A stretch of 64,000 nt of DNA from Streptomyces dioscori (GCF_003024195.1 NZ_KZ679049.1:62001-126000), one strand, 5' to 3'. Shown: positions 40,121 through 49,036, numbered from the stretch's first letter. A program made the numbers and translations. The notes: generated by a model not told the origin, from the sequence alone.

Positions 40121-40459
40121 CTAGGTGCCGAGGGCGAGCGCCACGGTGAGCGCCGGGGTGCGGTCGGCCGCCTGGGCGAAGACGTCCTCGGCGGTCTTCC
40201 ACTCGTCGGGCCGCGTGCGCGCGTACGTCCGCCAGCCGGTGACGACGACCAGCAGTCCCCGTCCGCCGACGGCCGCGGGCCACACGGACGGGTCGCCGAG
40301 GCTGTCGGCGAGCGCGTCCCAGTTGCGGCCGAACCACTCCGGCAGCTCCAGGGCGCGTACGCAGCGCTCCATGAGGTCCGCCTTGTCCGCGACCCCGTCG
40401 AGGTCCAGGGTGACCACGTGGCGGCCCGGCAGGTCGCGTCCCGGCTCGTCGTGCGTCAT
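40121..40459 (-). CDS. Barstar family ribonuclease inhibitor
   Basis: The 112-residue protein has the barstar fold: VVTLDLDGVADKADLMERC at the start, then PEWFGRNWDALADSLGD, which is the barnase-binding helix with its acidic residues, and LVVVTGWRTYA. It is cytoplasmic, as an immunity protein should be. Its start overlaps the stop of the upstream ribonuclease gene by 4 bp, so the two are translationally coupled. Confidence 0.92.
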   Translation of the reverse strand: MTHDEPGRDLPGRHVVTLDLDGVADKADLMERCVRALELPEWFGRNWDALADSLGDPSVWPAAVGGRGLLVVVTGWRTYARTRPDEWKTAEDVFAQAADRTPALTVALALGT

Positions 40460-40884
40460 CTCAGCACCGCCCTGAACGAGTTGTAGTGATCATCGGTGTA
40501 GTAGACCTCGCCGTCCCGCCCGGTGACAATGCGCCGGGCCCCGCGATCCCGCTCGCCCGGCGTCCGTACCGTGTACTCGCGGTAGTGGCCGCGCTCGTGG
40601 CGCGGCAGCTCGCGCTCGAAGTTCCCGAAGACGCTGCCGTCCTTGGCGTACGGGAAGGGGCCGCCCGTGTCGATGAGGGCGAGCGTGCGGCGGGCTTCGG
40701 CGGGCAGTTCCGCCTTCCGGACCGTGTCCATGCCGTCGGCCCACGCGGGAGCGGAAGCTCTCGCGGTGTCCGTCTCCCCGGCCGCGCTCCCGGCGGTGTC
40801 CGTGGACGAGCAGCCGGCGAGCAGGAGGGCCGTGAGGCACGCCAGCAGCCCGGAGAGCAGACGGGGGACGGACCGGAGCAGCAT
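40456..40884 (-). CDS. Guanyl-specific ribonuclease, lipoprotein (RNase Sa / barnase type)
   Basis: The 142-residue product starts with a lipoprotein signal (LLAGC, lipidated Cys25), a disordered stretch, and a microbial RNase domain (about 50-142). By comparison with Streptomyces RNase Sa the catalytic residues are Glu103 (YREYTV), Arg114 and Arg118 (RGARRIV) and His133 (DDHYNSF), all present, so it should be active and prefer guanosine. Membrane anchoring differs from the freely secreted RNase Sa. A barstar gene follows with a 4-bp overlap. Possible roles are extracellular RNA scavenging or competition with neighbours. Confidence 0.92.
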   Translation of the reverse strand: MLLRSVPRLLSGLLACLTALLLAGCSSTDTAGSAAGETDTARASAPAWADGMDTVRKAELPAEARRTLALIDTGGPFPYAKDGSVFGNFERELPRHERGHYREYTVRTPGERDRGARRIVTGRDGEVYYTDDHYNSFRAVLR

Positions 40885-40960
40885 GTCGTCGATGCTGCCA
40901 CGGCCGTCCCGTCACGGCGCGCTGTCGAACGGCCGGTGGATCACGCCAGGACGTCGTGGA

Positions 40961-41980
40961 TCAGAGCCCGTCGGGGTCCGCCCGGTCCAGGGCCGGACGC
41001 GGCGCGGGCCCCGTCGTCATCAGCGCGTCCGCGGCCGCCGTGTCCGTCACCAGGCTGGTGACGAGCCCGGACCGCAGCACCGCGTCGATGGCGCCCGACT
41101 TGCGCTGTCCCCCGGCGATCGCGACGACCTCGGGGATCCGCCGCAGCCGGTCGGCCTCGACGGTGATGCACCGCTCCCCCAGGTCCCGCCCGACCCGGCG
41201 GCCCTCGACGTCGAAGAGGTGCGCGGACATCTCGGCCTCGACCCCGAGGGACGCATAGTGCGCGCGCTCCTCCTCGGTGAGCATGTCGTGCACCGTCGAG
41301 ATCCCGGCCTCCCAGGATCCGATGGACACACAGGCCACGGTGACCTTGTCGAAGTACTCGAAGGCCCGCGCGATCCCCGTCTGGCTGCGCAGCGCGGCCG
41401 CGGTGGCCACGTCCGGCAGGAGCATGGGCGCGTAGATGGGGTGGGCGTCGCCGCCGGAGACCTGGGCGGCCCGGCGGACGGCCTCGACCGAGCCGCGCTC
41501 GGCCGTCCCGGCGTCGTACACACCCGTCAGCTGCACCACCGTGCACGGCGGCAGCCGGTCGAGCGCCGCGGCCATGTGGATGGTGGAGCGGCCCCAGGCG
41601 AGACCCAGCACATCGCCCTCGGCGACGAGCTCGCCGAGCAGGTCGGCGGCCACCTCGCCGAGGTTCTCCGGGTCGGGCGACTCCTCGGCCTCGGCCGGGG
41701 ATTCCACGACCACGGCATGCCGCAGTCCGTAGCGGGCGCGCAGCGCGTCGGAGCGCTCCGCGTCCAGCTCCGCGGGGACACGGATCTCGATCCTCACGAG
41801 ATCCCGTTCGAGGGCGGTCTCCAGGACCCGGGCCACCTTGAAGCGGCTGACGCCGAACTCCTCGGCGATCTGGATCTTGGACTTGCCCTCTAGGTAGAAG
41901 CGGCGGGCCATGGCCGCCGCCTGCACCAGCTCAGCGGGTCCCATCCGCATGGCTGACCGGCCCGCCGACATACCCGACAC
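40961..41980 (-). CDS. SorC/DeoR-type sugar-binding transcriptional regulator
   Basis: The 339-residue product has an N-terminal helix-turn-helix (about 23-50, KSKIQIAEEFGVSRFKVARVL) and a large C-terminal SorC sugar-phosphate-binding domain (LGLAWGRSTIHMAAAL, VVQLTGVYDAGT, VACVSIGSWEAG, VVAIAGGQRKSGAI). The frame opens at GTG 42004, but GTG 41980 is used because GAGGAG stands 6 bp upstream of it. ATG 41971 is another option. It lies next to rpe in the same direction, with about 100 bp between, hinting at control by a pentose or hexose phosphate. Confidence 0.88.
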   Translation of the reverse strand: MSGMSAGRSAMRMGPAELVQAAAMARRFYLEGKSKIQIAEEFGVSRFKVARVLETALERDLVRIEIRVPAELDAERSDALRARYGLRHAVVVESPAEAEESPDPENLGEVAADLLGELVAEGDVLGLAWGRSTIHMAAALDRLPPCTVVQLTGVYDAGTAERGSVEAVRRAAQVSGGDAHPIYAPMLLPDVATAAALRSQTGIARAFEYFDKVTVACVSIGSWEAGISTVHDMLTEEERAHYASLGVEAEMSAHLFDVEGRRVGRDLGERCITVEADRLRRIPEVVAIAGGQRKSGAIDAVLRSGLVTSLVTDTAAADALMTTGPAPRPALDRADPDGL

Positions 41981-42082
41981 GGCGATCTCCTCACTGCTGT
42001 TCACACTCTGGATTCGCCGTTCATCCTTGCAGATCCGGCGTACTTGATCAGCCCTGAGGGGCGGCGTTCACGTTCCCTTGGC

Positions 42083-42769
42083 TCAGTGGCCGCATGCCCA
42101 TGCTGCCTGGGCCGTCGCCTCCTCGGCCTGCGTGCGCAATGCACGTACCGCCTGGGCGGGGTCGGCGGCGCCGTAGACGGCCGAGCCGGCCACGAAGACG
42201 TCGGCTCCCGCCTCGGCGCAGCGCTCGATGGTGGAGGCGGAGACTCCGCCGTCGACCTGCAGCCACAGTTCGAGACCGTGCTTGCTGATCAACTCGCGGG
42301 TGCGGCGGATCTTCGGAAGCATGATGTCGAGAAACGCCTGGCCGCCGAAGCCCGGCTCGACGGTCATGATCAGCAGCATGTCGAGTTCGGGCAGCAGATC
42401 CTCGTACGGCTCGATGGGGGTCGCGGGCTTCAGCGCCATGGAGGCGCGGGCGCCCTTGGCCCGGATCTCGCGGGCCAGCCGCACGGGTGCGGCGGCGGCC
42501 TCGACGTGGAAGGTGACGGAACCGGCACCCGCTTCTACGTACTGGGGCGCCCACCGATCGGCGTCCGCGATCATCAGATGGCAGTCCAGCGGGGTGTCCG
42601 TCGCACGTGCCAGGGACTCTACGACCGGCACGCCGAGCGTGAGGTTGGGGACGAAATGGTTGTCCATCACGTCGACATGCAGCCAGTCGGCCCCTTCCAC
42701 CGCCTTTGCCTCCTCGGCAAGGCGGGCGAAGTCGGCGGAGAGGATGCTGGGGTTGATCTGCGCGGCCAT
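42083..42769 (-). CDS. rpe: Ribulose-phosphate 3-epimerase
   Basis: Rpe interconverts ribulose 5-phosphate and xylulose 5-phosphate in the pentose phosphate pathway. The 228-residue TIM barrel begins MAAQINPSILSADFARL and shows the metal-binding and catalytic motifs WLHVDVMDNHFVPN, DCHLMIADAD, MTVEPGFGGQAF and LQVDGGVS. The ATG at 42769 gives the family's normal N-terminus; the open frame upstream is not conserved. It lies upstream of the SorC regulator on the same strand. Confidence 0.96.
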   Translation of the reverse strand: MAAQINPSILSADFARLAEEAKAVEGADWLHVDVMDNHFVPNLTLGVPVVESLARATDTPLDCHLMIADADRWAPQYVEAGAGSVTFHVEAAAAPVRLAREIRAKGARASMALKPATPIEPYEDLLPELDMLLIMTVEPGFGGQAFLDIMLPKIRRTRELISKHGLELWLQVDGGVSASTIERCAEAGADVFVAGSAVYGAADPAQAVRALRTQAEEATAQAAWACGH

Positions 42770-42921
42770 GCCACAAGCCTGCCATGCCCGGAGCCGGTTG
42801 CCTCCCCGGTCCCGGCCCGGACCGGTCGGTATGTACCGACTCGTTCGGTCCGGGGGGCTGCACCGGCCGGACGGCCCATGCCATCCTTGTCGGCCCACCG
42901 GCTCCATAAGCGGCTACGGGG

Positions 42922-45219
42922 ATGGCCATGACGGACGCACAGGGAACACGGGGACCTCAGGGATCTCAGACCTCACAGGACTCAGGGGACTCACAGGACT
43001 CACGGGACTCTCAAGACTCGCGGGGATCTCAGGGACGGCAGCGGCGGGGCATCGGCTGGCTGGTCTGCGGCCGGCGGTCCAAGTGGCTCGTGGTGGGACT
43101 GTGGCTGGTACTGCTCGTGCTCATCGCGCCCTTCGCGCAGAAACTCACCGACGCACAGGACAACGACGCGGCCTCCTGGCTGCCCGGTTCCGCCGAGTCC
43201 ACCCAGGTCCTGCAGACCTCCGAGGACTTCAGGCCCGAGCAGCTCCCCGCGATCGTCGTGTACGCCCGTGCCGACGGCCTCACCGCACAGGACCGGGTAC
43301 GGATCGCCCGGGACGTACGGGAGCTCAAGGAACTGAGCGAGCACGGCATCCGCGGCACGGAGACCCGTGGTCCCGTGTTCGACCGCAGGCCCGCCCCGCG
43401 AGCGGCACAGGTCTCCGTGCCGATCACGATGGACGAGAAGGGCTGGGAGCGCATCGCGCCCGCGGTCGACGCCATCCGCGCGGACGTCGGCGAGAGCGAG
43501 GACGGCCTCGCCGTGCACATCACGGGCCCGGGCGGCACGTCCGCCGACTTCTCCGAGGCCTTCGAGGGCATCGACTCCACCCTGCTGTTCTCGGCGATGG
43601 CCGTCGTCGTCGTGATGCTGCTGCTCACCTACCGCAGCCCGACCCTGCTGCTGGTCCCGCTGCTCGGAGTGGTCGCCGCCCTGTTCACCGCGCAGGCGCT
43701 GGTCTATCTCCTCGCGGAGCACGCGGGGCTGACCGTCAACGGCCAGAGCGCGGGCATTCTCACGGTGCTCGTCTTCGGCGCGGGGACCGACTATGCCCTG
43801 CTCCTGGTGGCCCGCTATCGGGAGGAGCTGCGCCGCCACGAGGACCGCCACGAGGCCATGGCGCTGGCCCTGCACCGGGCGGGCCCGGCCGTCGTCGCGT
43901 CCGGCGCCACCGTCGTCCTGAGCATGCTGGTGCTGCTCGCCGCCGAGATGAACTCCACGCGCGGCCTCGGCCCGGTCGCCGCCATCGGCGTCGCCGTGGC
44001 ACTGTTCGCGATGCTGACGCTCTTCCCGGCCCTGCTGGTGATCTGCGGCCGCTGGATCTTCTGGCCCGTGATCCCGCACTTCGGCTCCGAGGACCCGACC
44101 GAGCGCGGTGTCTGGGCGCGGATGGGCAACCGCTTCTCGCACCGCCCCCGACTGGTCTGGGTCATCACGGCGGCGACCCTCGCGCTGCTGTCGCTGGGCC
44201 TGATCCAGCTGCGCGCGGAAGGCATCAGCAACGCCGACTCCTTCACCGACAAGCCCGACTCGATCGTCGGCCAGGAGGTGTCCGCGCGGTACTTCCCGGC
44301 GGGCAGCGGCGATCCGCTCGTCGTCATCAGCAACCGCGAACAGGCCGAGGAGGTCGGGCGGGCGGTCGCGGACACCCGCGGGGTCGTACCGGACTCCCTG
44401 GGCCTGCCACCCGGCACGAAACCGGAGTTCGAGGGCAAGGTCCTCTTCGAGGCGACCATGACCGCCCCCGCGGACAGCGAGGCCGCGAAACGGACGGTGG
44501 AGCGGGTACGCGACGCCGTGCACGCGATCCCGGACGCGAACGCCCGGGTGGGCGGCGGTACGGCGGCCCTGCTGGACATGGACAGGGCGACGACCCACGA
44601 CAACATCCTGATCATCCCGCTGGTGCTGCTCGTGGTGCTGCTGATCCTGTGCGCCCTGCTCCGCGCCCTGATCGCCCCCCTGCTCCTGATCGGCACGGTG
44701 GTGCTGTCCTTCGCCGCCGCGCTGGGGATCAGCGCGCTCGCGTTCCGGTACGTCTTCGACTACGCGGGCGAGACGACGGACTTCCCGCTGTTCGTCTTCG
44801 TCTTCCTGGTGGCGCTGGGCATCGACTACAACATCTTCCTGACCACCCGCATCCGCGAGGAGGCCGCCCGCCAGGGCACGCGCCCCGGCGTGGTCACGGG
44901 CCTCGCCGCCACCGGCGCGGTCATCACGTCGGCGGGCCTGGTCCTGGCGGGCACGTTCGCCGCCCTGGGGACGCTGCCGATGGTCGCCTTCGCCGAGATC
45001 GGGTTCACGGTCGCCCTCGGCGTCCTGCTCGACACGTTCATCGTGCGCTCGGTTCTCGTGACGTCCCTGTTCCTGGACGTGGGCCCGAAGATCTGGTGGC
45101 CGAACCGACTGGCCCACGAGACCGCGAGCGCCCCCGCGGCCGGTCCGCCGACACCTCCGGCGCCCACCGCGGAGCCCCCGGCGGAACCGGCCTCACGACC
45201 GGGCGGCCCGCCGGAGTAG
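42922..45219 (+). CDS. MMPL/RND family transporter
   Basis: The 765-residue membrane protein has two MMPL halves, each with one helix, a large outer loop and about five helices. FGAGTDYALLLVARYREEL and ALGIDYNIFLTTRIREEA are the matching helix-4-type motifs with aspartate-tyrosine pairs for proton coupling. MMPL proteins export lipids or lipophilic metabolites. The first 42 residues are a polar low-complexity head made of SQDS/SRDS repeats, encoded by repeated GGACTCA-type DNA (42975-43030). The Pro/Ala-rich tail is cytoplasmic. Starts at ATG 42922 and 42928 are equally possible. The cargo is unknown. Confidence 0.9.
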   Translation: MAMTDAQGTRGPQGSQTSQDSGDSQDSRDSQDSRGSQGRQRRGIGWLVCGRRSKWLVVGLWLVLLVLIAPFAQKLTDAQDNDAASWLPGSAESTQVLQTSEDFRPEQLPAIVVYARADGLTAQDRVRIARDVRELKELSEHGIRGTETRGPVFDRRPAPRAAQVSVPITMDEKGWERIAPAVDAIRADVGESEDGLAVHITGPGGTSADFSEAFEGIDSTLLFSAMAVVVVMLLLTYRSPTLLLVPLLGVVAALFTAQALVYLLAEHAGLTVNGQSAGILTVLVFGAGTDYALLLVARYREELRRHEDRHEAMALALHRAGPAVVASGATVVLSMLVLLAAEMNSTRGLGPVAAIGVAVALFAMLTLFPALLVICGRWIFWPVIPHFGSEDPTERGVWARMGNRFSHRPRLVWVITAATLALLSLGLIQLRAEGISNADSFTDKPDSIVGQEVSARYFPAGSGDPLVVISNREQAEEVGRAVADTRGVVPDSLGLPPGTKPEFEGKVLFEATMTAPADSEAAKRTVERVRDAVHAIPDANARVGGGTAALLDMDRATTHDNILIIPLVLLVVLLILCALLRALIAPLLLIGTVVLSFAAALGISALAFRYVFDYAGETTDFPLFVFVFLVALGIDYNIFLTTRIREEAARQGTRPGVVTGLAATGAVITSAGLVLAGTFAALGTLPMVAFAEIGFTVALGVLLDTFIVRSVLVTSLFLDVGPKIWWPNRLAHETASAPAAGPPTPPAPTAEPPAEPASRPGGPPE

Positions 45220-45263
45220 CCGGACCGGCCGCCCACAGCGGGTGCGAAAGGGATACGCGCCGG

Positions 45264-46688
45264 TCAGCCGGTCCGTCGGATCAACGCCAGATACATGGCG
45301 TCCGTCCCGTGCACATGCGGCCAGAGCTGGACGTCCGGGCCCTCCCCCAGGGCCGGTACGTCCACGAAGAGCGGGCGGGCGTCGATCAGCTCGGCGTCCT
45401 TCTCCTTGAGTACGTCGTTGACCACGGCCCGGGTCTCGGCGAGGTGCGGCGAGCAGGTGGCGTACCCGACGACTCCGCCGATCCGTACCGAGTCGAGCGC
45501 GGTGCGGAGCAGTCCGCGCTGCAACGGAGCGAACCCGTCCAGGTCCGTGGGCCTGCGCCGCCAGCGTGCCTCGGGCCGCCGCCGCAGGGCACCGAGCCCG
45601 GTGCAGGGCACGTCCATCAGTACGCGGTCGAAGGTCCCCGGGCGCCACGGCGGCCGGGTCCCGTCGGCGGCGATGACCTGGTACGGCCCGGGGTTCCCGG
45701 CGAGTGCCTTCGCGACCAGTTTGGCCCGGTGCGGCTGCTTCTCGGAGGCGAGCAGCACGGCCCCGCGTTCGGCGGCGAGCCCGGCGAGCATGGCCGCCTT
45801 GCCGCCCGGTCCCGCGCAGCCGTCGAGCCATGCCTTGTCGGGTCCGTCGAGGGGCGCGTTCGCGAGAGCGATCGCCACGAGCTGGCTGCCCTCGTCCTGG
45901 ACGCCGGCCCGTCCTTCGCGTACGGCGTCGATGGCGCCCGGCTCCCCGCCCTCGGACAGCCGCACCGCGTACGGCGACCAGCGGCCCGGCAGCGCGGTCT
46001 CCTCACCGACCTCGCCGAGGATCCCGGCGGCGGTGGCACGGCCCGGCCTGGCCACGAGGGTCACCTCGGGCCGTTCGTTGTCGGCCTCCAGCAGGTCCTC
46101 GATGCCGGCGCGTCCGCCGCCCAGCGAGTCCCACAGCGCCGAGACGATCCACCGGGGGTGCGAGTGCACGACGGCGAGATGGTCCTCGGCGTCCTCGTCG
46201 TAGGGCGGTGCGACCTGCTCGATCCAGGCGTCCAGTTCCTGCCGGGAGATCTTGCGGAGCACCGCGTTGACGAACTTGGCCCGTCCGTCGCCGAGCACGA
46301 TCCGCGCGAGGTCGACGGTCGCGGACACGGCGGCGTGCGTCGGGATCCGCGTCCCGAGCAATTGATGCGCGCCGAGGCTCAGCACGTCCAGGACCGGCGG
46401 GTCGACCTCGCGCAGCGGCCGGTCGACGCACGCGGCGATGACGGCGTCGTACGTCCCCTGCCTGCGCAGCGTCCCGTACACCAGCTCCGTCGCCAGTGCC
46501 GCGTCGCGCCCGTCGAAGTCGCCCTCTTCCCGCGCCTTCCGCAGCAGGGGCGGCAGCACGAGATTCGCATACGCGTCCCTCTCGTCCACCGCCCGCAAAG
46601 CATCGAAGGCAAGCATCCGCACCGGGTCCTTCTTGGGACGACGGTAGGGCTTGCCCTGCTGACGGGGCCGACGAGTCTGCTCACTCAC
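45264..46688 (-). CDS. rsmB: 16S rRNA (cytosine-5) methyltransferase, RsmB family
   Basis: The 474-residue protein has an N-terminal NusB-like RNA-binding domain (about 25-165, MLAFDALRAVDERDAYANLVLP) and a SAM-dependent m5C methyltransferase domain. CAGPGGKAAMLAGLAAE is the SAM motif. The catalytic and helper cysteines are in MDVPCTGLGALRRRPE and GYATCSP. RsmB methylates C967 in E. coli 16S rRNA. GTG 46688 (VSEQTRRPR) is used; the frame also opens seven codons earlier at TTG. It is upstream of the convergent MMPL gene. In Streptomyces the gene commonly follows fmt, as here, but a repeat array separates them. Confidence 0.94.
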   Translation of the reverse strand: MSEQTRRPRQQGKPYRRPKKDPVRMLAFDALRAVDERDAYANLVLPPLLRKAREEGDFDGRDAALATELVYGTLRRQGTYDAVIAACVDRPLREVDPPVLDVLSLGAHQLLGTRIPTHAAVSATVDLARIVLGDGRAKFVNAVLRKISRQELDAWIEQVAPPYDEDAEDHLAVVHSHPRWIVSALWDSLGGGRAGIEDLLEADNERPEVTLVARPGRATAAGILGEVGEETALPGRWSPYAVRLSEGGEPGAIDAVREGRAGVQDEGSQLVAIALANAPLDGPDKAWLDGCAGPGGKAAMLAGLAAERGAVLLASEKQPHRAKLVAKALAGNPGPYQVIAADGTRPPWRPGTFDRVLMDVPCTGLGALRRRPEARWRRRPTDLDGFAPLQRGLLRTALDSVRIGGVVGYATCSPHLAETRAVVNDVLKEKDAELIDARPLFVDVPALGEGPDVQLWPHVHGTDAMYLALIRRTG

Positions 46689-46745
46689 GAAAAAGGTGCT
46701 CCGGCTCAAGGGAAGAGATACATCCCCAGGTTACGCGCCCCAAAA

Positions 46746-47100
46746 GGGGCACGAGGAACCGCGCACGTCCACACCGACCGGGCCCCACACCTCCAGGCAC
46801 GGCTCCCCGGCCAACACCCCCAGGGGCGCGGGGAACGGCGCACACCCACTACGGCGAAGCCCCACACCTCCAGGCAACGGCTCCACCACCGCCTCCAGGG
46901 GCGCGAGGAACCGCGCAGGCCCACTACGACGGAGCCCCACGCCTCCAGGCACCGGAGCCGACCGGCCACCCCTTCAGGGGCGCGGGGAACTGCGCACGCC
47001 CACCGCGGCGGAACCCCGCACCTCCAGGCAACGGCTCCGCCACCGCCTCCAGGGGCGCGGGGAACTGCGCGACCAGCCGCCACCGACCCGCACCCGACAT
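46746..47100 (+). repeat. Array of five dispersed repeats with a co-repeat
   Basis: Five plus-strand copies (cores at 46746, 46823, 46898, 46977 and 47052) are spaced 75-79 bp. Between them a second conserved piece, CCCACACCTCCAGGCAACGG or a variant, recurs four times, so the true unit is about 76 bp. Copies 1 and 3 have GCACGAGG or GCGCGAGG in place of GCGCGGGG. The array fills the 453-bp gap between fmt and the rRNA methyltransferase gene, and no gene is visible in it. Confidence 0.85.
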
Positions 47101-47141
47101 CGCCCGCTCAGAGATCGGCCAAGCCGTCCGCAGGACAGCAG

Positions 47142-48074
47142 TCAGCCCCCCACCACCTCGCCGGAGGCGATCCGAACCCCCCGGGCCCAGTCAGCCGCCC
47201 GCATCGGCTTCTTCCCCTGCGCCTGCACCCACAACAACTCAACGGCATACGACCCGGTACCGACGTACACATTGTTCTTCCCGACCGCCAACGCCCCCGG
47301 CGCAAGATCCGTCCGCTCAGGAACCGGCACGACCTGGATCAACTTCAACCGCTCCCCGCGGAACACGGTCCACGACCCGGGCGAGGGCGTGCACCCCCGT
47401 ACGACCCGGTCGACCCGAAGCGCCGGCGCGGCCCAGTCCACATGCGCGTCCTCGACGCTGATCTTCGGAGCCAGCGTCACCCCGTCGGCAGGCTGCGGCA
47501 CGGCCTTCAGCGTGCCGTCCTCGACCCCGTCCATGGTCGCCGCGAGCAGCCCGGACCCTGCGAAGGCGAGCCGCGTCAGCAGATCCCCGCTGGTGTCGGT
47601 GGGCCGCACCTCCTCGGTGACGGTCCCGTACACCGGCCCGGAGTCGAGCCCCTCCTCGATGAGGAACGTGGACGCCCCGGTGATCTCGTCCCCGGCCATG
47701 ACGGCGTGCTGCACGGGCGCCGCCCCGCGCCAGGCGGGCAGCAGCGAGAAGTGCAGGTTGACCCAGCCGTGGACGGGGATGTCGAGGGCGACCCGGGGCA
47801 GCAGCGCGCCGTACGCCACGACGGGGCAGCAGTCCGGGGCGATCTCCCGCAGCCGCGCGAGGAAGTCCTCGTCCCGCGGCCGACCGGGCTTGAGCACCTC
47901 GATCCCGGCCTCCTCGGCACGCTGGGCGACGGGACTCGCGACGAGCCTGCGTCCCCGTCCGGCCGGCGCGTCGGGCCGCGTGACGACGGCGGCCACCTCG
48001 TGCCGCCCGGAGGCGATCAGGGCGTCCAGAGCGGGAACGGCGACCTCGGGGGTACCGGCGAAGACGAGCTTCAT
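47142..48074 (-). CDS. fmt: Methionyl-tRNA formyltransferase
   Basis: Fmt formylates initiator Met-tRNA with 10-formyltetrahydrofolate. The 310-residue protein starts MKLVFAGTPEVAVPALDAL. It carries YGALLPRVALDIPVHGWVNLH, the catalytic Asn-His region HFSLLPAWRGAAPVQHAVMAGD and GPVYGTVTEEV, then the C-terminal tRNA-binding barrel (about 205-310, SGEVVGG at the end). Length and order are standard. It is followed after the repeat array by the rRNA methyltransferase gene; together they form a translation-related pair. Confidence 0.97.
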   Translation of the reverse strand: MKLVFAGTPEVAVPALDALIASGRHEVAAVVTRPDAPAGRGRRLVASPVAQRAEEAGIEVLKPGRPRDEDFLARLREIAPDCCPVVAYGALLPRVALDIPVHGWVNLHFSLLPAWRGAAPVQHAVMAGDEITGASTFLIEEGLDSGPVYGTVTEEVRPTDTSGDLLTRLAFAGSGLLAATMDGVEDGTLKAVPQPADGVTLAPKISVEDAHVDWAAPALRVDRVVRGCTPSPGSWTVFRGERLKLIQVVPVPERTDLAPGALAVGKNNVYVGTGSYAVELLWVQAQGKKPMRAADWARGVRIASGEVVGG

Positions 48075-48161
48075 GGGTGGCAGTCGGCCTCTCGGGCGGT
48101 TTCACAACGGGCAGCGCACCAGTCTATGGGGCGCGGCTCCACGGGGCGCGGCCCCGCTTCC

Positions 48162-48210
48162 GGGGGGGGCGCGGGGAACTGCGCGACACGCCCCCACCGG
48201 ACCCGCCGCC
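48162..48210 (+). repeat. Dispersed GC-rich repeat, one copy
   Basis: A single copy with the full CGCCCCCACCGGACCCGCCG flank lies 88 bp upstream of fmt. The neighbouring GCGGCTCCACGGGGCGCGGCCCC looks like a degenerate partner. The 342-bp gap between fmt and the rightward gene otherwise contains the two hairpins listed next and no supported gene. Confidence 0.75.
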
Positions 48211-48338
48211 GAAGCATTCATCCGGAACGCCCTCGAAGCACCCCCGAACCACCGCCGAACCGAGCGCCGAACCGACCGCCGGGGGCGTACGCATATGCCT
48301 CCACGCCCCTGCTGCGTGACCACTCACCCCGAAACGCG

Positions 48339-48383
48339 TTGGTCAAGAAAGAGTTGACCAAAACGGGCCGCAATCGCGGCCCG
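48339..48383 (+). terminator. Palindrome plus terminator hairpin ahead of a coding sequence
   Basis: TTGGTCAA and TTGACCAA (48339-48346, 48354-48361) pair around 7 nt. Three bases later CGGGCCGC-AATC-GCGGCCCG (48364-48383) forms a perfect 8-bp hairpin followed by GTCCTTTTC, the form of an intrinsic terminator read rightward. The coding sequence starts 34 bp further, so it may be an attenuator. No rightward gene exists upstream whose end it could mark. Confidence 0.55.
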
Positions 48384-48416
48384 GTCCTTTTCAACGCCGG
48401 TTCGAGAGGCTTGTTC

Positions 48417-48974
48417 ATGGCCGACCACGCAACCCACGACGCCCAGGCTCGGGCCAGCCTGCACTTGCTGGTGCGGGACATCGAGCGGGTCCGCCGGCAG
48501 GTGGACGCACTGCGCACGCTGACAGCCCAGTTGGGCAACGTCTACCGCCCGCGCCGCTCCGGCCCCTCCACGGGCTTCGTCGTCTACGGACGCGCTCCCG
48601 CTCCGACCGTCCGCCTCGCCCAGGAGCTGCGGGACAGCGTCGAGACCCTGGTCACGGCCGCCGTGGACTTCGACCGCTCGCTGGGTTTCTCGTGGGACGC
48701 GGTGGGCTCGGCTCTCGGCGTCACCAAGCAGGCGGTGCACCGCCGTTACGGCGCCCGCCGGGCGACCGCCCAGGCCGCCGCGGAGGCCGAGCGCGCGACC
48801 GAGCCGTCGGGAGCACGCGCGGTCGGCGTCAACACGGGTATGCCCACGGTCCCGGCGGCCCGCTCCATGCCGATGCCGATGCCCATGCCGATGCCGACCC
48901 AGCCGACGGCAGGCAGCCCCACCCTCCGCGAGGAGGTCAGGCCGAACGCGTTCCCCGGCCCGCGCAACGGCTGA
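48417..48974 (+). CDS. Hypothetical helix-turn-helix protein
   Basis: The 185-residue product has an N-terminal coiled region (about 10-45, ARASLHLLVRDIERVRRQVDAL) and a helix-turn-helix-like segment (about 82-107, SWDAVGSALGVTKQAVHRRYGARR), resembling sigma-70-region or MarR-type recognition helices. An Ala/Glu-rich stretch and an MPMPMPMPMP tract (about 149-160), encoded by the hexamer CCGATG repeated, lead to a polar tail. ATG 48417 follows the attenuator-like hairpins, with CGAGAGG upstream. It is possibly a nucleoid or transcription factor; no family name is recognised. The antisense-derived open frame extending 2,000 codons upstream is not part of it. Confidence 0.75.
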   Translation: MADHATHDAQARASLHLLVRDIERVRRQVDALRTLTAQLGNVYRPRRSGPSTGFVVYGRAPAPTVRLAQELRDSVETLVTAAVDFDRSLGFSWDAVGSALGVTKQAVHRRYGARRATAQAAAEAERATEPSGARAVGVNTGMPTVPAARSMPMPMPMPMPTQPTAGSPTLREEVRPNAFPGPRNG

Positions 48975-49007
48975 CGCCCTCACCGGCCGATCCCTGAGCG
49001 GTCCCTT

Positions 49008-49036
49008 GTCTGCCCCCGACACCCTCGGGGGCAGAC
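49008..49036. terminator. Terminator between convergent HTH gene and priA
   Basis: GTCTGCCCCCGA and TCGGGGGCAGAC form a perfect 12-bp stem with a 5-nt loop, 34 bp after the rightward gene's stop. Confidence 0.8.

Noticed and set aside
42228..48416. A single open frame of more than 2,000 codons on the plus strand
   Set aside because: It crosses MMPL in another frame and runs antisense to rsmB and fmt. High GC content keeps stops away from this frame. Only its last 185 codons (48417-48974) have a ribosome-binding site and plausible protein features.
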